Assembly (NCBI RefSeq): GCF_040839445.1
Contig: NZ_JBDPGJ010000008.1
Location: forward strand, 1-64,000
Direction of reading: 5' to 3'
Origin: Aquibium pacificus
Lineage (GTDB): Bacteria; Pseudomonadota; Alphaproteobacteria; Rhizobiales; Rhizobiaceae
Length of the DNA stretch: 64,000 nucleotides
A program made the translations under genes and the position numbers. Below are positions 17,491 to 26,900 of the stretch, piece after piece. Positions within the stretch are counted from its first letter, which is position 1. Each line of letters begins with the position of its first letter. The notes below the pieces were generated by a model. The model was not told where the DNA came from, did no database searches, and saw only the letters and a program-made list of their open reading frames with translations.

Positions 17491-17735
17491 TCCCTGACAG
17501 TCCTACCGATTCCCAAAGCCGCCGCGTCGATGGGTTGAATCACATAATGTCTGTGCGGGGAAGAGTACGGTACCCATTGTCCCTCATTTCGTGCGTTTGC
17601 CGCCGATTCGCATGATGTCTCGACGGCTTTCCCACAGTGATGGGGCGGCCATGCCTGCGCGCGCCTTGCGACCGCCACAGGGTCGTGTCTACTGTGCCGG
17701 ACAACCTTGGGGGCTAAGGGAGCACGAAGACAAAG

Positions 17736-18695
17736 ATGACCGGTCTGCTCGAAGGCGTTGTCGACCCGCAATACGAAGCGGCAGTTTCGTGGATCATCAT
17801 CGGCGCGGCCGCGCTGCTGCTGATATACATTGCCTACCGGATCGTGCGGATGCTGACGTCCGGCACCTTCATCGCGGGCGGTCGCAATCGCCGGACGCGG
17901 CTCGCGGTCATGGATGCCGCGGCGGTGGACGATAAACGGCGGCTCGTGCTGGTGCGGCGCGACGACGTCGAGCATCTGATCCTCATTGGCGGTCCGACGG
18001 ACGTCGTCGTCGAGCAGGACATCCGGATGATCGCGAAGTCGACGCGCACCTTGCCCGGAGAGCAGGCCGAACCGGCCGACCTGGCACCCGAGGCCGTGCC
18101 GGCACCGCGTGTGCCGGTCACGGCGCCGGTCCGGGCGGCGCACCGGGAAAGCCGGCCGTCGGAACGACCGGTCCCTTCGCGTCCCGCCGCCGAACGGGTC
18201 GCGCCGCCGCTGAGCCGCCCGAGCACTCCTCAGCAAGCCACGCCGCAGACGGCGGCGCCACAGCCCCCCGCGGCGCAGCAGCAGCCGGTGGCGCGACGCG
18301 AGCCGGCAGCACCGGCCCCTTCCGCCTCCCCGGTCTCGGCGCCCAGACAGGACGCCCCGCCGCGTCCCGCGGCGCCCGTACAACCGCCCGCTGTCCGTCC
18401 GGAGCCGGCCAAGAGCGGCTATTTCTCATCGTTCCAGAACCGTGTCGCGCAGCCGAACCCGCCCATGACGCGAACGCCTCCGGTACCAGGCGCGGCCCCT
18501 GCCCCATCGGTCAGGCCCGCCACAGCCGTCACACCGACGCCCTCTCCCGCGAGCGGAAACCTTGACGATGCGTTGCTCCAGGAACTGGAGGATTCGCTCG
18601 AACTGACGGATCGCGGCGGCGGCTCAGCGTCTGACAGGGGCCTCGAGGACGAGATGTCGAAACTTTTGGGCGAGCTCTCGCGCGACCGGAAGTGA
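17736..18695 (+). CDS. FliO-domain membrane protein with Pro/Ala-rich tail
   Basis: A 319-residue protein. One transmembrane helix (about residues 18-40, WIIIGAAALLLIYIAYRIV) is followed by a small FliO-like domain (KRRLVLVRRDDVEHLILIGGPTDVVVE, about 68-95) and then a long low-complexity Pro/Ala/Gln tail with a short acidic helical C-terminus (DDALLQELEDSLELTD). FliO belongs to the flagellar export gate, but no other flagellar gene is in view, so this isolated copy next to cckA may have another role. The domain call is good; the function is uncertain. Confidence 0.75.
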   Translation: MTGLLEGVVDPQYEAAVSWIIIGAAALLLIYIAYRIVRMLTSGTFIAGGRNRRTRLAVMDAAAVDDKRRLVLVRRDDVEHLILIGGPTDVVVEQDIRMIAKSTRTLPGEQAEPADLAPEAVPAPRVPVTAPVRAAHRESRPSERPVPSRPAAERVAPPLSRPSTPQQATPQTAAPQPPAAQQQPVARREPAAPAPSASPVSAPRQDAPPRPAAPVQPPAVRPEPAKSGYFSSFQNRVAQPNPPMTRTPPVPGAAPAPSVRPATAVTPTPSPASGNLDDALLQELEDSLELTDRGGGSASDRGLEDEMSKLLGELSRDRK

Positions 18696-18744
18696 CCTCC
18701 GGCGAAATTGGCTCCACGGCTCCGCGGAGAGACCAAACCCTGAC

Positions 18745-18770
18745 AAAGAAAAGGCGGCCATTCGGCCGCC
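18745..18770 (-). terminator. Rho-independent terminator of dksA
   Basis: On the minus strand a 7-bp stem GGCGGCC / GGCCGCC (18753-18759 with 18764-18770) with a 4-nt loop is followed by TTTTCTTTG, 31 bp after the dksA stop. Confidence 0.85.
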
Positions 18771-18800
18771 CTCAATCCCCACGCATGACGCCTCGGCGTA

Positions 18801-19214
18801 TCAATCGTCCCGATAGACCTTTTCGCGACGTTCATGCCGTTCCTGGGCCTCGATCGAAAGAGTCGCGATCGGGCGAGCATCCAGGCGCTTCAGCGAGATC
18901 TGCTCGCCGGTTTCCTCGCAGTAACCGTAGGTACCCTCGTCGATCCGCTGCAGCGCGGCGTCGATCTTCGAAATCAGTTTGCGCTGGCGGTCCCTGGCGC
19001 GCAGTTCGATGGCGCGATCGGTTTCCGACGACGCCCTGTCGGCGAGGTCGGGATGATTGGCGTTTTCCTGTTGCAGGATCTCCAGCGTCTCGCGCGCCTC
19101 GCGCAGGATGTCACTTTTCCAGGAGAGGAGTTTCGCCCGAAAGTAAGCCTTCTGCCGTTCGTTCATGAACGGCTCGCTTTCACTCGGAACGTAGTCTTCC
19201 ATAGTCTCGTTCAT
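18801..19214 (-). CDS. dksA: RNA polymerase-binding transcription factor DksA
   Basis: A 137-residue DksA/TraR protein. The N-terminal coiled coil carries the tip Asp-Ala pair region (DLADRASSETDRAIEL). The C-terminal globular part has only one cysteine where classical DksA has four (YGYCEETGEQISLKRLDARP), the cysteine-poor form common in alphaproteobacteria. The start is the ATG at 19214 (MNETMED); the GTG three codons earlier is less likely. It acts in the RNA polymerase secondary channel with ppGpp. Own terminator downstream. Confidence 0.92.
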   Translation of the reverse strand: MNETMEDYVPSESEPFMNERQKAYFRAKLLSWKSDILREARETLEILQQENANHPDLADRASSETDRAIELRARDRQRKLISKIDAALQRIDEGTYGYCEETGEQISLKRLDARPIATLSIEAQERHERREKVYRDD

Positions 19215-19485
19215 TCGAGTCACCCCGCAGCAATGAACCGGCGCCTATATATTCGGGCGGTTGTGGTGGCACAAGCTAAAAGGTCAGCAAAGTCACGCCT
19301 TTGTTAGCGCCCGGACACACCCGGAAAGCTGGCCGCGAACATGCCGGAATCGCGACGTTTTCGCGCCGTCCGCCGGTCTTCGCGAGAGAGCTTGCGCTGG
19401 TATGTGCGGCGGCCGAGTTGCGCCGCCCGTAACCGGCGGCTAATGCTCGTCTCATCGCAAGCGCCATCGGGCCAAGGGAGGCGGA

Positions 19486-19995
19486 ATGGGAAGGCTCTAC
19501 CTGCTTCGCCACGCAAGAGCGGCATGGGCCGAACCCGGTACACGTGATTTCGATCGTCCGCTGACGGACGCCGGGCGCCTGGAAAGCGAGGGCGTGGGTG
19601 CATTCATGGCATCGCGATCCTACCAGCCCGATATCGTGATCTGTTCGCCCGCCCTGCGCGCCGTCGAAACCTGGCAAGGCCTCGCCGGTCCGCTCGGGCG
19701 CAAGCACAGCGATGCCCTTCTGTCGCAGCAGCTCTATTCCACGGACGCAACCGGCTATCTAGCCATCGTCCGTGAAAAAGGCGGGACCGGTTCGCTCCTG
19801 ATTGTCGGACACAATCCCATGATCGAGGACCTGGCGATCGCGCTCTGCTCGGGACGGGAGGCGGAGCCGCCCCCGATAATGGCCGGCGGATTTCCCACCG
19901 CCGGCCTTGCCGTCCTGAGTTTCCAGACGCCGCTCTCCGCCGCCTCGCCCGGCGCGGCCCGCCTCGACGACTTCCTCGGTTCGACGCCAAGCTAG
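19486..19995 (+). CDS. SixA-like histidine phosphatase family protein
   Basis: A 169-residue histidine phosphatase (branch 1, SixA size) with the catalytic RHARA motif at residues 8-12 (LLRHARAAW), the SPALRAVET arginine site and the second histidine in VGHNPMIEDLA. The ATG follows GGAGGCGG. SixA proteins dephosphorylate phosphohistidine on phosphotransfer proteins, so a role in the CckA or PTS relay is conceivable, but substrates cannot be read from sequence. Confidence 0.85.
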   Translation: MGRLYLLRHARAAWAEPGTRDFDRPLTDAGRLESEGVGAFMASRSYQPDIVICSPALRAVETWQGLAGPLGRKHSDALLSQQLYSTDATGYLAIVREKGGTGSLLIVGHNPMIEDLAIALCSGREAEPPPIMAGGFPTAGLAVLSFQTPLSAASPGAARLDDFLGSTPS

Positions 19996-20064
19996 GCAAA
20001 TTTCATTTCAAAAGAAGCCCGCGGTGCCTATATCGGTCGCGAACACGACGGCCGGGGAAAAGTT

Positions 20065-21528
20065 TTGGCGTCTCTGACAAGCTTCACCGACGAGACGCTG
20101 ATCGCCCTCGACACGCTCGCTGAACGTGCCACGGGCCTCGTCAACCCGTCGATCCGCATCGGAGTGACTGGCCTGTCGCGGGCCGGCAAGACCGTCTTCA
20201 TCTCGGCGTTCGTGCACAACCTCATCCATGGCGGCCGGCTGCCGATGTTCGAGGCGCAGAAGTCCGGTCGCATCGCCCGCGCCTATCTGGAAGAGCAACC
20301 CGACGATGCCGTGCCTCGTTTCCAGTACGAGGATCATATCGATGCCCTGGTCAGCGGACGGACCTGGCCCGATTCGACCCGCGCCGTGTCGGAGCTTCGC
20401 CTGACCGTCGACTATGAATCCGCCTCCGCCTGGGGGCGCATGTTCTCGCGCGGGCGGCTTTCTGTCGACATCGTCGACTATCCGGGCGAATGGCTGCTCG
20501 ACCTGCCGCTCCTGGGCAAGAATTTCTCGACGTTCTCCGCCGAATCGTTCCAGCTGGCGGCCTTGCCCGTGCGCGCGGACCTGGCCGAGGCTTGGGTGGC
20601 GCTGGCGGGATCGGTAGACGCCGACGCCGCCGCCGACGAAATGATGGCGCGCCGCCTCGCCGAAACCTTCACTGCCTATCTGCGAGCATGCCGGCAGGAC
20701 AGCCGGGCACTGTCCACCTTACCGCCGGGGCGCTTCCTCATGCCCGGCGATCTCGAAGGCTCGCCCGCCCTCACCTTCGCCCCGCTTCCGAACCTCAGGG
20801 AAGGACGTGCCCGTCCGGGTTCGTTGCGCGCCATGCTCGAGCGTCGCTACGAAGCCTACAAGACGCACGTCATCAAGCCGTTTTTCCGCGAACACGTGAC
20901 GCGGCTCGACCGGCAGATCGTGCTCATCGACGTCATGCAGGCGCTCAATGCCGGGCCGGCGGCGCTTTCCGACCTGGAACGCGCGCTGACGGAAATCCTC
21001 GGCTGCTTTCGCCCCGGCACGGGAAATCTCTTCACCAGCCTCTTTGCGCGGCACATCGACCGCATCCTGATCGCCGCCACCAAGGCCGACCACATCCATC
21101 ACACCAGCCACGACCGCCTGCAGGCGATCGTGCGTCGCCTGTCGGACCGCGCCGCCGCCCGGGCGGGTGTTTCGGGCGCCTCGGTCGACGTGCTGGCGCT
21201 CGCGGCGGTACGCGCCACACGCGAAGGCACGGTCACGCAGCGCAAAGAAGAGCTGCCCGTGATCATCGGAACGCCGCTTGCAGGCGAGACGATCGGAAAG
21301 GACACCTTCGACGGCGAGACGGAGACGGCGGTGTTTCCCGGCGACCTACCAAAGAACCTGGACGCGCTGTTCGACCCGAATGCGGCAGCCGGACCGTCGG
21401 AGGCTATCCGGTTCGTGCGATTCCGGCCTCCGAAGCTGGAACGCAGCGCCGATGGCGTGTCCCTGTCGCTGCCCCACATCCGTCTCGACCGTGCCCTGCA
21501 GTTCCTGATCGGAGACCGGCTGGAATGA
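20065..21528 (+). CDS. ycjX: YcjX-family P-loop protein (DUF463)
   Basis: A 487-residue YcjX/DUF463 protein, a stress-linked GTPase-like family. The P-loop is GLSRAGKT (about residue 39-46), followed by SVDIVDYPGEWLLDLPLL as the Walker-B-like region and ATKADHIHH as a G4-like motif. The start is TTG at 20065 (MASLTSF...) behind GGGGA; no ATG is available before the P-loop. The stop overlaps the ATG of ycjF (ATGA). In enterobacteria ycjX-ycjF follow the psp operon; here they stand alone. Confidence 0.9.
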   Translation: MASLTSFTDETLIALDTLAERATGLVNPSIRIGVTGLSRAGKTVFISAFVHNLIHGGRLPMFEAQKSGRIARAYLEEQPDDAVPRFQYEDHIDALVSGRTWPDSTRAVSELRLTVDYESASAWGRMFSRGRLSVDIVDYPGEWLLDLPLLGKNFSTFSAESFQLAALPVRADLAEAWVALAGSVDADAAADEMMARRLAETFTAYLRACRQDSRALSTLPPGRFLMPGDLEGSPALTFAPLPNLREGRARPGSLRAMLERRYEAYKTHVIKPFFREHVTRLDRQIVLIDVMQALNAGPAALSDLERALTEILGCFRPGTGNLFTSLFARHIDRILIAATKADHIHHTSHDRLQAIVRRLSDRAAARAGVSGASVDVLALAAVRATREGTVTQRKEELPVIIGTPLAGETIGKDTFDGETETAVFPGDLPKNLDALFDPNAAAGPSEAIRFVRFRPPKLERSADGVSLSLPHIRLDRALQFLIGDRLE

Positions 21529-22580
21529 CCGACGACCGCAGACGGCCCGTCGCGTTTCCCGTGACGGCGGACAAGACCGATGATGGGGAGCGGAAGCCCG
21601 GCCGGCAGCCCCGCGCGGTCACCGGCGCGGAATTCATCGAGATCAAGCCGGCCGATATCGACGTGTTCGACATCGAGGACATCGCGACCGCCGAGCCGCC
21701 GCCGGCGCTACCGCCGAAGCGCCGCTCGCGCCTCGGCCGGGTGTTCCTCGCGGCCGCCGGCATCCTCCTTTCCATGGCGGTGGGGCTGTGGACCGACAGG
21801 CTCATCCGCGACCTCTTCGCGCGCGCGGACTGGCTGGGATGGACCGCGCTTGCGCTTGCCGGCGTGGCACTCGTCGCACTGGCCGCGATCGTCATCCGCG
21901 AGACGCTCTCGCTGGCCAGGCTCGCCTCGGTCGAGCGCATGCGCGGCCGCGCCGCGGACGTGCTTGCGCGCAACGATCCGCCGGCGGCCCGCAGGCTCGT
22001 CGACGATCTCACCGGTTTCCTTGCGGCAAAGCCGGAGACGGCCGCCGGGCGGCGATCGCTGGCGGAATTGCGCGACGACGTCATAGACGGACCCGATCTG
22101 GTGCGGCTCGCCGAAACGGAGCTGCTCGTCCCCCTCGACCGGGCGGCTCAGGCGATGATCCTGAACGCGGGAAAGCGCGTCTCGATGGTGACTGCGATCA
22201 GTCCGCGCGCGGCGGTCGATCTCTTCTACGTGCTTTTCGAATCGGCCCGGCTGATCCGGCGGATCGCCGAACTCTATGGCAGCCGGCCCGGCACGCTCGG
22301 CTTTTTCCGCCTGGCGCGGGAGGTGCTCGCCCACCTCGCGGTGACCGGATCGATCGCGGCGGGCGACAGCATCGTCCAGCAACTGGTCGGACACGGGCTT
22401 GCCGCCCGCCTCTCCGCCAAGCTCGGCGAGGGCGTCGTCAACGGCATGATGACGGTGCGGATCGGCATCGCCGCGATGGAGACTACGCGCCCGCTGCCCT
22501 TCGAGGCCGTGCGCCGACCGGGCATGTCCGACTTCCTCTCTGCCATCGTCACCTTCACCCGTACGAAGCAGACGGATTAA
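21525..22580 (+). CDS. ycjF: YcjF-family inner-membrane protein (DUF697)
   Basis: A 351-residue membrane protein. A polar N-terminal 60 residues is followed by two transmembrane helices (VFLAAAGILLSMAVGLWTD and WTALALAGVALVALAAIVI, about 67-120), and a C-terminal DUF697 domain with hydrophobic segments (GLAARLSAKLGEGVVNGMM). It overlaps ycjX by 4 bp and is the usual partner of YcjX. The frame extends upstream through ycjX, but only as a shadow. Confidence 0.88.
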   Translation: MTDDRRRPVAFPVTADKTDDGERKPGRQPRAVTGAEFIEIKPADIDVFDIEDIATAEPPPALPPKRRSRLGRVFLAAAGILLSMAVGLWTDRLIRDLFARADWLGWTALALAGVALVALAAIVIRETLSLARLASVERMRGRAADVLARNDPPAARRLVDDLTGFLAAKPETAAGRRSLAELRDDVIDGPDLVRLAETELLVPLDRAAQAMILNAGKRVSMVTAISPRAAVDLFYVLFESARLIRRIAELYGSRPGTLGFFRLAREVLAHLAVTGSIAAGDSIVQQLVGHGLAARLSAKLGEGVVNGMMTVRIGIAAMETTRPLPFEAVRRPGMSDFLSAIVTFTRTKQTD

Positions 22581-22720
22581 CCGCCTCGCCGAAACGGACT
22601 TGCAAGGCGGGGGCCGTTTGCGCATTGTAGGGGAGAATCGGCTCCGCTAGACGAAGCATTAACCAATCTTGGCCATGGTTTGACGGGTCCGATACAGTTC
22701 AAGTAGATCGCTGGTGCTTC

Positions 22721-23269
22721 ATGACGACACGATTGCCTCGCACAGCATTCCTCCCGTTGGCGGCGGCGTCCCTGCTGGCGTTTCAGCTTGTCCCGTCGAT
22801 GGCCGCGGACCGTGATGCCCAGTTCTTCCAGAGCGTGCGCGGCGAATGGACCGGGCCGGGCGAGATCGTGGCCGGCAAGTACAAGGGCACCAAGTTCACC
22901 TGCTCGCTGACCGGCGACATGCCGGACGGAAAGATAGGCATGGCCCTGGAGGGAAGCTGCCGCGTCGGTCTCTTCTCGCAGCGCATGTCGGCCCGGATCG
23001 AGCGCCGCGGCGGATCCTACCGTGGCAAGTTCCTCGACGGAGCGGAAGGCGACGGGCTCGACATCGTCGCCGGGAACGTCTCAGGCTCGAAGGTGGTCAT
23101 GACGCTGAACCGCAAGCAGCTCAACGGCGCGATGCTCGCCAACATCAAGAGCAGGGACGCGATGAACGTGACGGTTTCCGTGCGCGTCAACAAGGAACTC
23201 GTTCCCGTGATCGGCATGAACCTGAAGCGGGTCGACGGTTCCAGCGTCGGGGCCATCGCACAGGAGTGA
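22721..23269 (+). CDS. Conserved secreted protein of unknown function
   Basis: A 182-residue protein with a signal peptide (cleavage at SMA-AD). The mature part looks like a small beta-rich barrel domain (GEWTGPGEIVAGKYKG, TCSLTGDM, GKIGMALEGSCRVGLFSQ, GGSYRGKFLDG) with two cysteines in positions that could form a disulfide. I do not recognise a named family. Convergent with folK; the two stop codons sit in one 18-bp perfect palindrome (23265-23282). Confidence 0.75.
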   Translation: MTTRLPRTAFLPLAAASLLAFQLVPSMAADRDAQFFQSVRGEWTGPGEIVAGKYKGTKFTCSLTGDMPDGKIGMALEGSCRVGLFSQRMSARIERRGGSYRGKFLDGAEGDGLDIVAGNVSGSKVVMTLNRKQLNGAMLANIKSRDAMNVTVSVRVNKELVPVIGMNLKRVDGSSVGAIAQE

Positions 23270-23277
23270 TCCGCGGA

Positions 23278-23811
23278 TCACTGTTCCGCCTTCACCTCCT
23301 GCCGCCACCAGTTTCCGCCGTGCTCCACGATCGAGATGCCTTCCTGGTCGACGCCGGCCAGATGTTCCGCCACTGACTTTCCCTCCAGTTCCAGCTCGGG
23401 AGCGATTTCGGTCAGGGGCAGGAGGACGAATGCGCGCAGGACCATGCGGGGATGCGGGATCTCCAGTCCGGGTTCCTTGTAGGAACGGCCGCCGAAATAG
23501 AGCACGTCCACGTCGATCGAGCGCGGCCCACCCACTTCCGTGCGAATGCGCTTCAAGGCGTTTTCCGCACCCAGGCACAGATTGAGGAGACCGCGCGCGG
23601 ACAACGTCGTGCGCACCTCAGCCGCCGAATTCAGGAAATCCGGCTGATTGATGTCTCCCCAGGGCGGGGTCCTGTAGACGGACGAGACGGCGGATACCCG
23701 CGTCTGCGGGTCTGCGTCGATGATCCTGAGCGCGGCCGCCATCGCACGCCGCGGCTCCCCCAGATTGCCACCGAGGCTCAGGAAGGCCTGCTGTTCATTC
23801 GGGCCAGGCAA
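23278..23811 (-). CDS. folK: 2-amino-4-hydroxy-6-hydroxymethyldihydropteridine pyrophosphokinase (HPPK)
   Basis: A 177-residue HPPK with the expected SLGGNLGEPRRAM start, SSVYRTPPWG, GPRSIDVDVLYFG (Mg-binding Asp pair) and IPHPRMVLRAFVLLPL. The start codon is TTG at 23811: an in-frame TGA lies two codons upstream and no ATG precedes the conserved SLGGN. The ribosome site GGAGG, within the end of folB, has ideal spacing. It overlaps folB by 17 bp. Catalyses pyrophosphorylation in folate synthesis after FolB. Confidence 0.93.
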   Translation of the reverse strand: MPGPNEQQAFLSLGGNLGEPRRAMAAALRIIDADPQTRVSAVSSVYRTPPWGDINQPDFLNSAAEVRTTLSARGLLNLCLGAENALKRIRTEVGGPRSIDVDVLYFGGRSYKEPGLEIPHPRMVLRAFVLLPLTEIAPELELEGKSVAEHLAGVDQEGISIVEHGGNWWRQEVKAEQ

Positions 23812-24154
23812 CTGTCACCTCCACATGGTCGAGCACGCCGGCGACCGGCGCATTCGGCTTTCTCACCGTGATTTCGGCTTTCACAATCTGCGGGAAGCGC
23901 AGGGACAGTGCCTTTGCCACTTCGAGAGCGAGCGCCTCGATGAGGAAACGACGCTTTCCGGTGACGATTTCCTCGATCACCTTGAATGCCACCCCGTAGT
24001 CGACGGTGGCGTTGATCGAATCCCTCTCAAGCCCGTCACCGGGATCGACCGTCAGTACCGCGTCGACGTAGAACCGCTGCCCCAGGGTCTCCTCTTCGTC
24101 GAGGACGCCGTGACGCGCGAAGAATGCGCAGTTCTTCATACGGATCAGATACAT
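23795..24154 (-). CDS. folB: Dihydroneopterin aldolase
   Basis: A 119-residue FolB with the family pattern FARHGVLDEEETLGQRFYVD, INATVDYGVAF, and LIEALALEVAKALSL, and the conserved terminal VRKPNAPVAGVLDHVEVTV region. It lies 12 bp after folP and overlaps folK. Converts dihydroneopterin to 6-hydroxymethyldihydropterin. Confidence 0.93.
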   Translation of the reverse strand: MYLIRMKNCAFFARHGVLDEEETLGQRFYVDAVLTVDPGDGLERDSINATVDYGVAFKVIEEIVTGKRRFLIEALALEVAKALSLRFPQIVKAEITVRKPNAPVAGVLDHVEVTVAWPE

Positions 24155-24166
24155 GATGACTATCCT

Positions 24167-25021
<855 letters not shown>

Positions 25022-25129
25022 GTGCCATCCGAACCCGTGCTCCCCGGTATCGTTCCGGCTTCCGGCAACCGTGAATCTGGTTGCAGGTTCGCCGGCCGTG
25101 ACGCATGCTGGGCTTAACGGGGATGCGTC

Positions 25130-25747
25130 ATGAAGAGAATGACTCTTTTCACATTTCTCAGCCTGTCCGCCGCCGCGACGGCTGCGCAGGCGCAGTCGAT
25201 CTCGCGCACCTATTCCTATTTTTCGATCGGCGGCAGTACGCTCGAGGAGATTGACAAGGAACTCTCGCGGCGCGGTCCGAAGGTGAAATCGACCGGCCAG
25301 CGCCACCCCGGCGCCACCCAGATGCAGTTTTCCACGCGCTACACTTTCGCCAGCACGGCCGACTGGTGCCGGATCGATAACGCGGTCGTAACCGTTAAGG
25401 CGAAGATCATCCTCCCCAACTGGGGCCAGCGCCGCAGGGCCGACGAGGACACGCGCCTGATCTGGGACACGCTCAACGCGGACATCCGCCGGCACGAGGA
25501 ATCGCACGTGCAGATCGCCAAGCAGCATGCCCGCCGGCTGGAGAGCGAGCTCGGGCGGCTCGGCCGCCGCGACGACTGCGAGCAAATCAAGGCGGATGCC
25601 GCGACGGTCAGCGCGCGGGTGCTTGCCGAGCACGACCGCGCCCAGGACAGGTTCGATCGGATCGAAACGATCAACTTCGAGAACCGCATGGGGCGGCTTC
25701 TCAGGTACCGGATGGAACGCATCCGCGCCGGAAGCCTGCAGAACTGA
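25130..25747 (+). CDS. DUF922 secreted putative zinc protease
   Basis: A 205-residue protein with a signal peptide (cleavage at AQA-QS). The body matches the DUF922 family of predicted secreted Zn-dependent proteases: YSYFSIGGSTLEEIDKEL near the start, then RRHEESHVQIAKQHARR with an HExxH-type HEESH motif (about residue 123-127). Two cysteines (DWCRID, DDCEQI) may pair. Activity is unproven for the family. Divergent from folP. Confidence 0.8.
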   Translation: MKRMTLFTFLSLSAAATAAQAQSISRTYSYFSIGGSTLEEIDKELSRRGPKVKSTGQRHPGATQMQFSTRYTFASTADWCRIDNAVVTVKAKIILPNWGQRRRADEDTRLIWDTLNADIRRHEESHVQIAKQHARRLESELGRLGRRDDCEQIKADAATVSARVLAEHDRAQDRFDRIETINFENRMGRLLRYRMERIRAGSLQN

Positions 25748-25777
25748 GGGCGGCGGCCTCCGGAACGTCGGTGGCGA

Positions 25778-26797
25778 TCAGGCGACGCCAAGCTTCTTCT
25801 GCAGGTTCGTCGACGAGGTCGTGTACTGAAAGACGATCCGCTCACCCGGATTGGCGATCCTTTTCGCCGCCTGCGCCATCAGTGCCGCCTCATGGAAGCC
25901 GGACAGGATGAGCTTCAGCTTGCCGGGGTACCAGTTGATGTCCCCGATGGCGAAGACGCCGGGAATGGACGTCTCGAACTTCTCCGTGTCAACGGGGATG
26001 AGGTTCTCGTGCAGGTTCAAGCCCCATTCGGCGATCGGACCAAGCTTCATGGTCAGCCCGAAGAACGGAAGCAGCCGCGTGCACCTGATCTCGACTGGTC
26101 CATCCGGTCCCTTCACCGTCGCCGATTCCAGCTGACCGTCCGTGCCGGTCAGTGCCGTCACCTGTCCTACCTCGAAGCCGAGTTCCTTTCGCTCGTGCAG
26201 TGCGTACATCTTGTTGACGCTGTCGGGCGCGGCGCGGAATTCGGGCCGGCGATGAACGAGCGTCAGGCTGTTGGCGATCGGCTGCAGGTTGAGGGTCCAG
26301 TCGAGGGCCGAATCGCCCCCGCCGACGATGAGCAGGTCATGGCCCCGGAAATCCTCCATCCGCCGCACCGAATAGAAGACGCTCTTGCCTTCATATGCTT
26401 CGATGCCGGGTATCGGCGGCCGCTTTGGCTGGAAGGATCCGCCGCCCGCCGCAATCACGATCACCTTGGCCTCGATCGTCTCGCCTTCGTCCGTCGTGAC
26501 CCGGTATCCGCCATCCTCCAGCTTCTCTAGCGATGAAACCATCCTGTTGAAGGTGAACTCCGGATGGAACGGAGCGATCTGTTCCATGAGCTTGTCGACC
26601 AGCCCCTGAGCCGAGATCGAGGGCCAGGCGGGGATGTCGTAGATCGGCTTTTCGGGGTAGAGCTCGGCGCATTGCCCGCCCGGCCGGTCGAGAATGTCGA
26701 TCAGGTGGCATTTGAGATCGAGGAGGCCGAGTTCGAAGACGGCGAAAAGCCCAACCGGGCCCGCGCCGATGATGATCACGTCGGTTTTCTTCGTCAT
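25778..26797 (-). CDS. Ferredoxin/flavodoxin-NADP+ reductase, thioredoxin-reductase-like type
   Basis: A 339-residue FAD/NAD(P) flavoprotein of the YumC-like FNR class. FAD motif GAGPVGLFAVFELG near the N-terminus, RPGGQCAELYPEKPIYDIPAW, NADP motif VGGGDSALDW, and FAD motif FAIGDINWYPGKLKLI. It lacks the CxxC redox pair of thioredoxin reductase, which defines this FNR class. The start is the ATG at 26797. A 2Fe-2S ferredoxin gene lies 103 bp upstream on the same strand, a likely redox partner. Confidence 0.88.
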   Translation of the reverse strand: MTKKTDVIIIGAGPVGLFAVFELGLLDLKCHLIDILDRPGGQCAELYPEKPIYDIPAWPSISAQGLVDKLMEQIAPFHPEFTFNRMVSSLEKLEDGGYRVTTDEGETIEAKVIVIAAGGGSFQPKRPPIPGIEAYEGKSVFYSVRRMEDFRGHDLLIVGGGDSALDWTLNLQPIANSLTLVHRRPEFRAAPDSVNKMYALHERKELGFEVGQVTALTGTDGQLESATVKGPDGPVEIRCTRLLPFFGLTMKLGPIAEWGLNLHENLIPVDTEKFETSIPGVFAIGDINWYPGKLKLILSGFHEAALMAQAAKRIANPGERIVFQYTTSSTNLQKKLGVA

Positions 26798-26900
26798 GCT
26801 GCACACCTTCGGGAAAGAAGCACCTGCCGCGGACAGGAAAGGCCCGCGGCCAGATCGAACGTCGCCGGAACCGCAATGTCCACGCGGCGGCGCGGTCGCG

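Noticed and set aside
15370..17538. Very long open frame (over 700 codons) antisense to cckA, and similar ones opposite other genes
   Set aside because: It mirrors the codon pattern of cckA in high-GC DNA, has no recognisable protein motif and covers the whole kinase gene.
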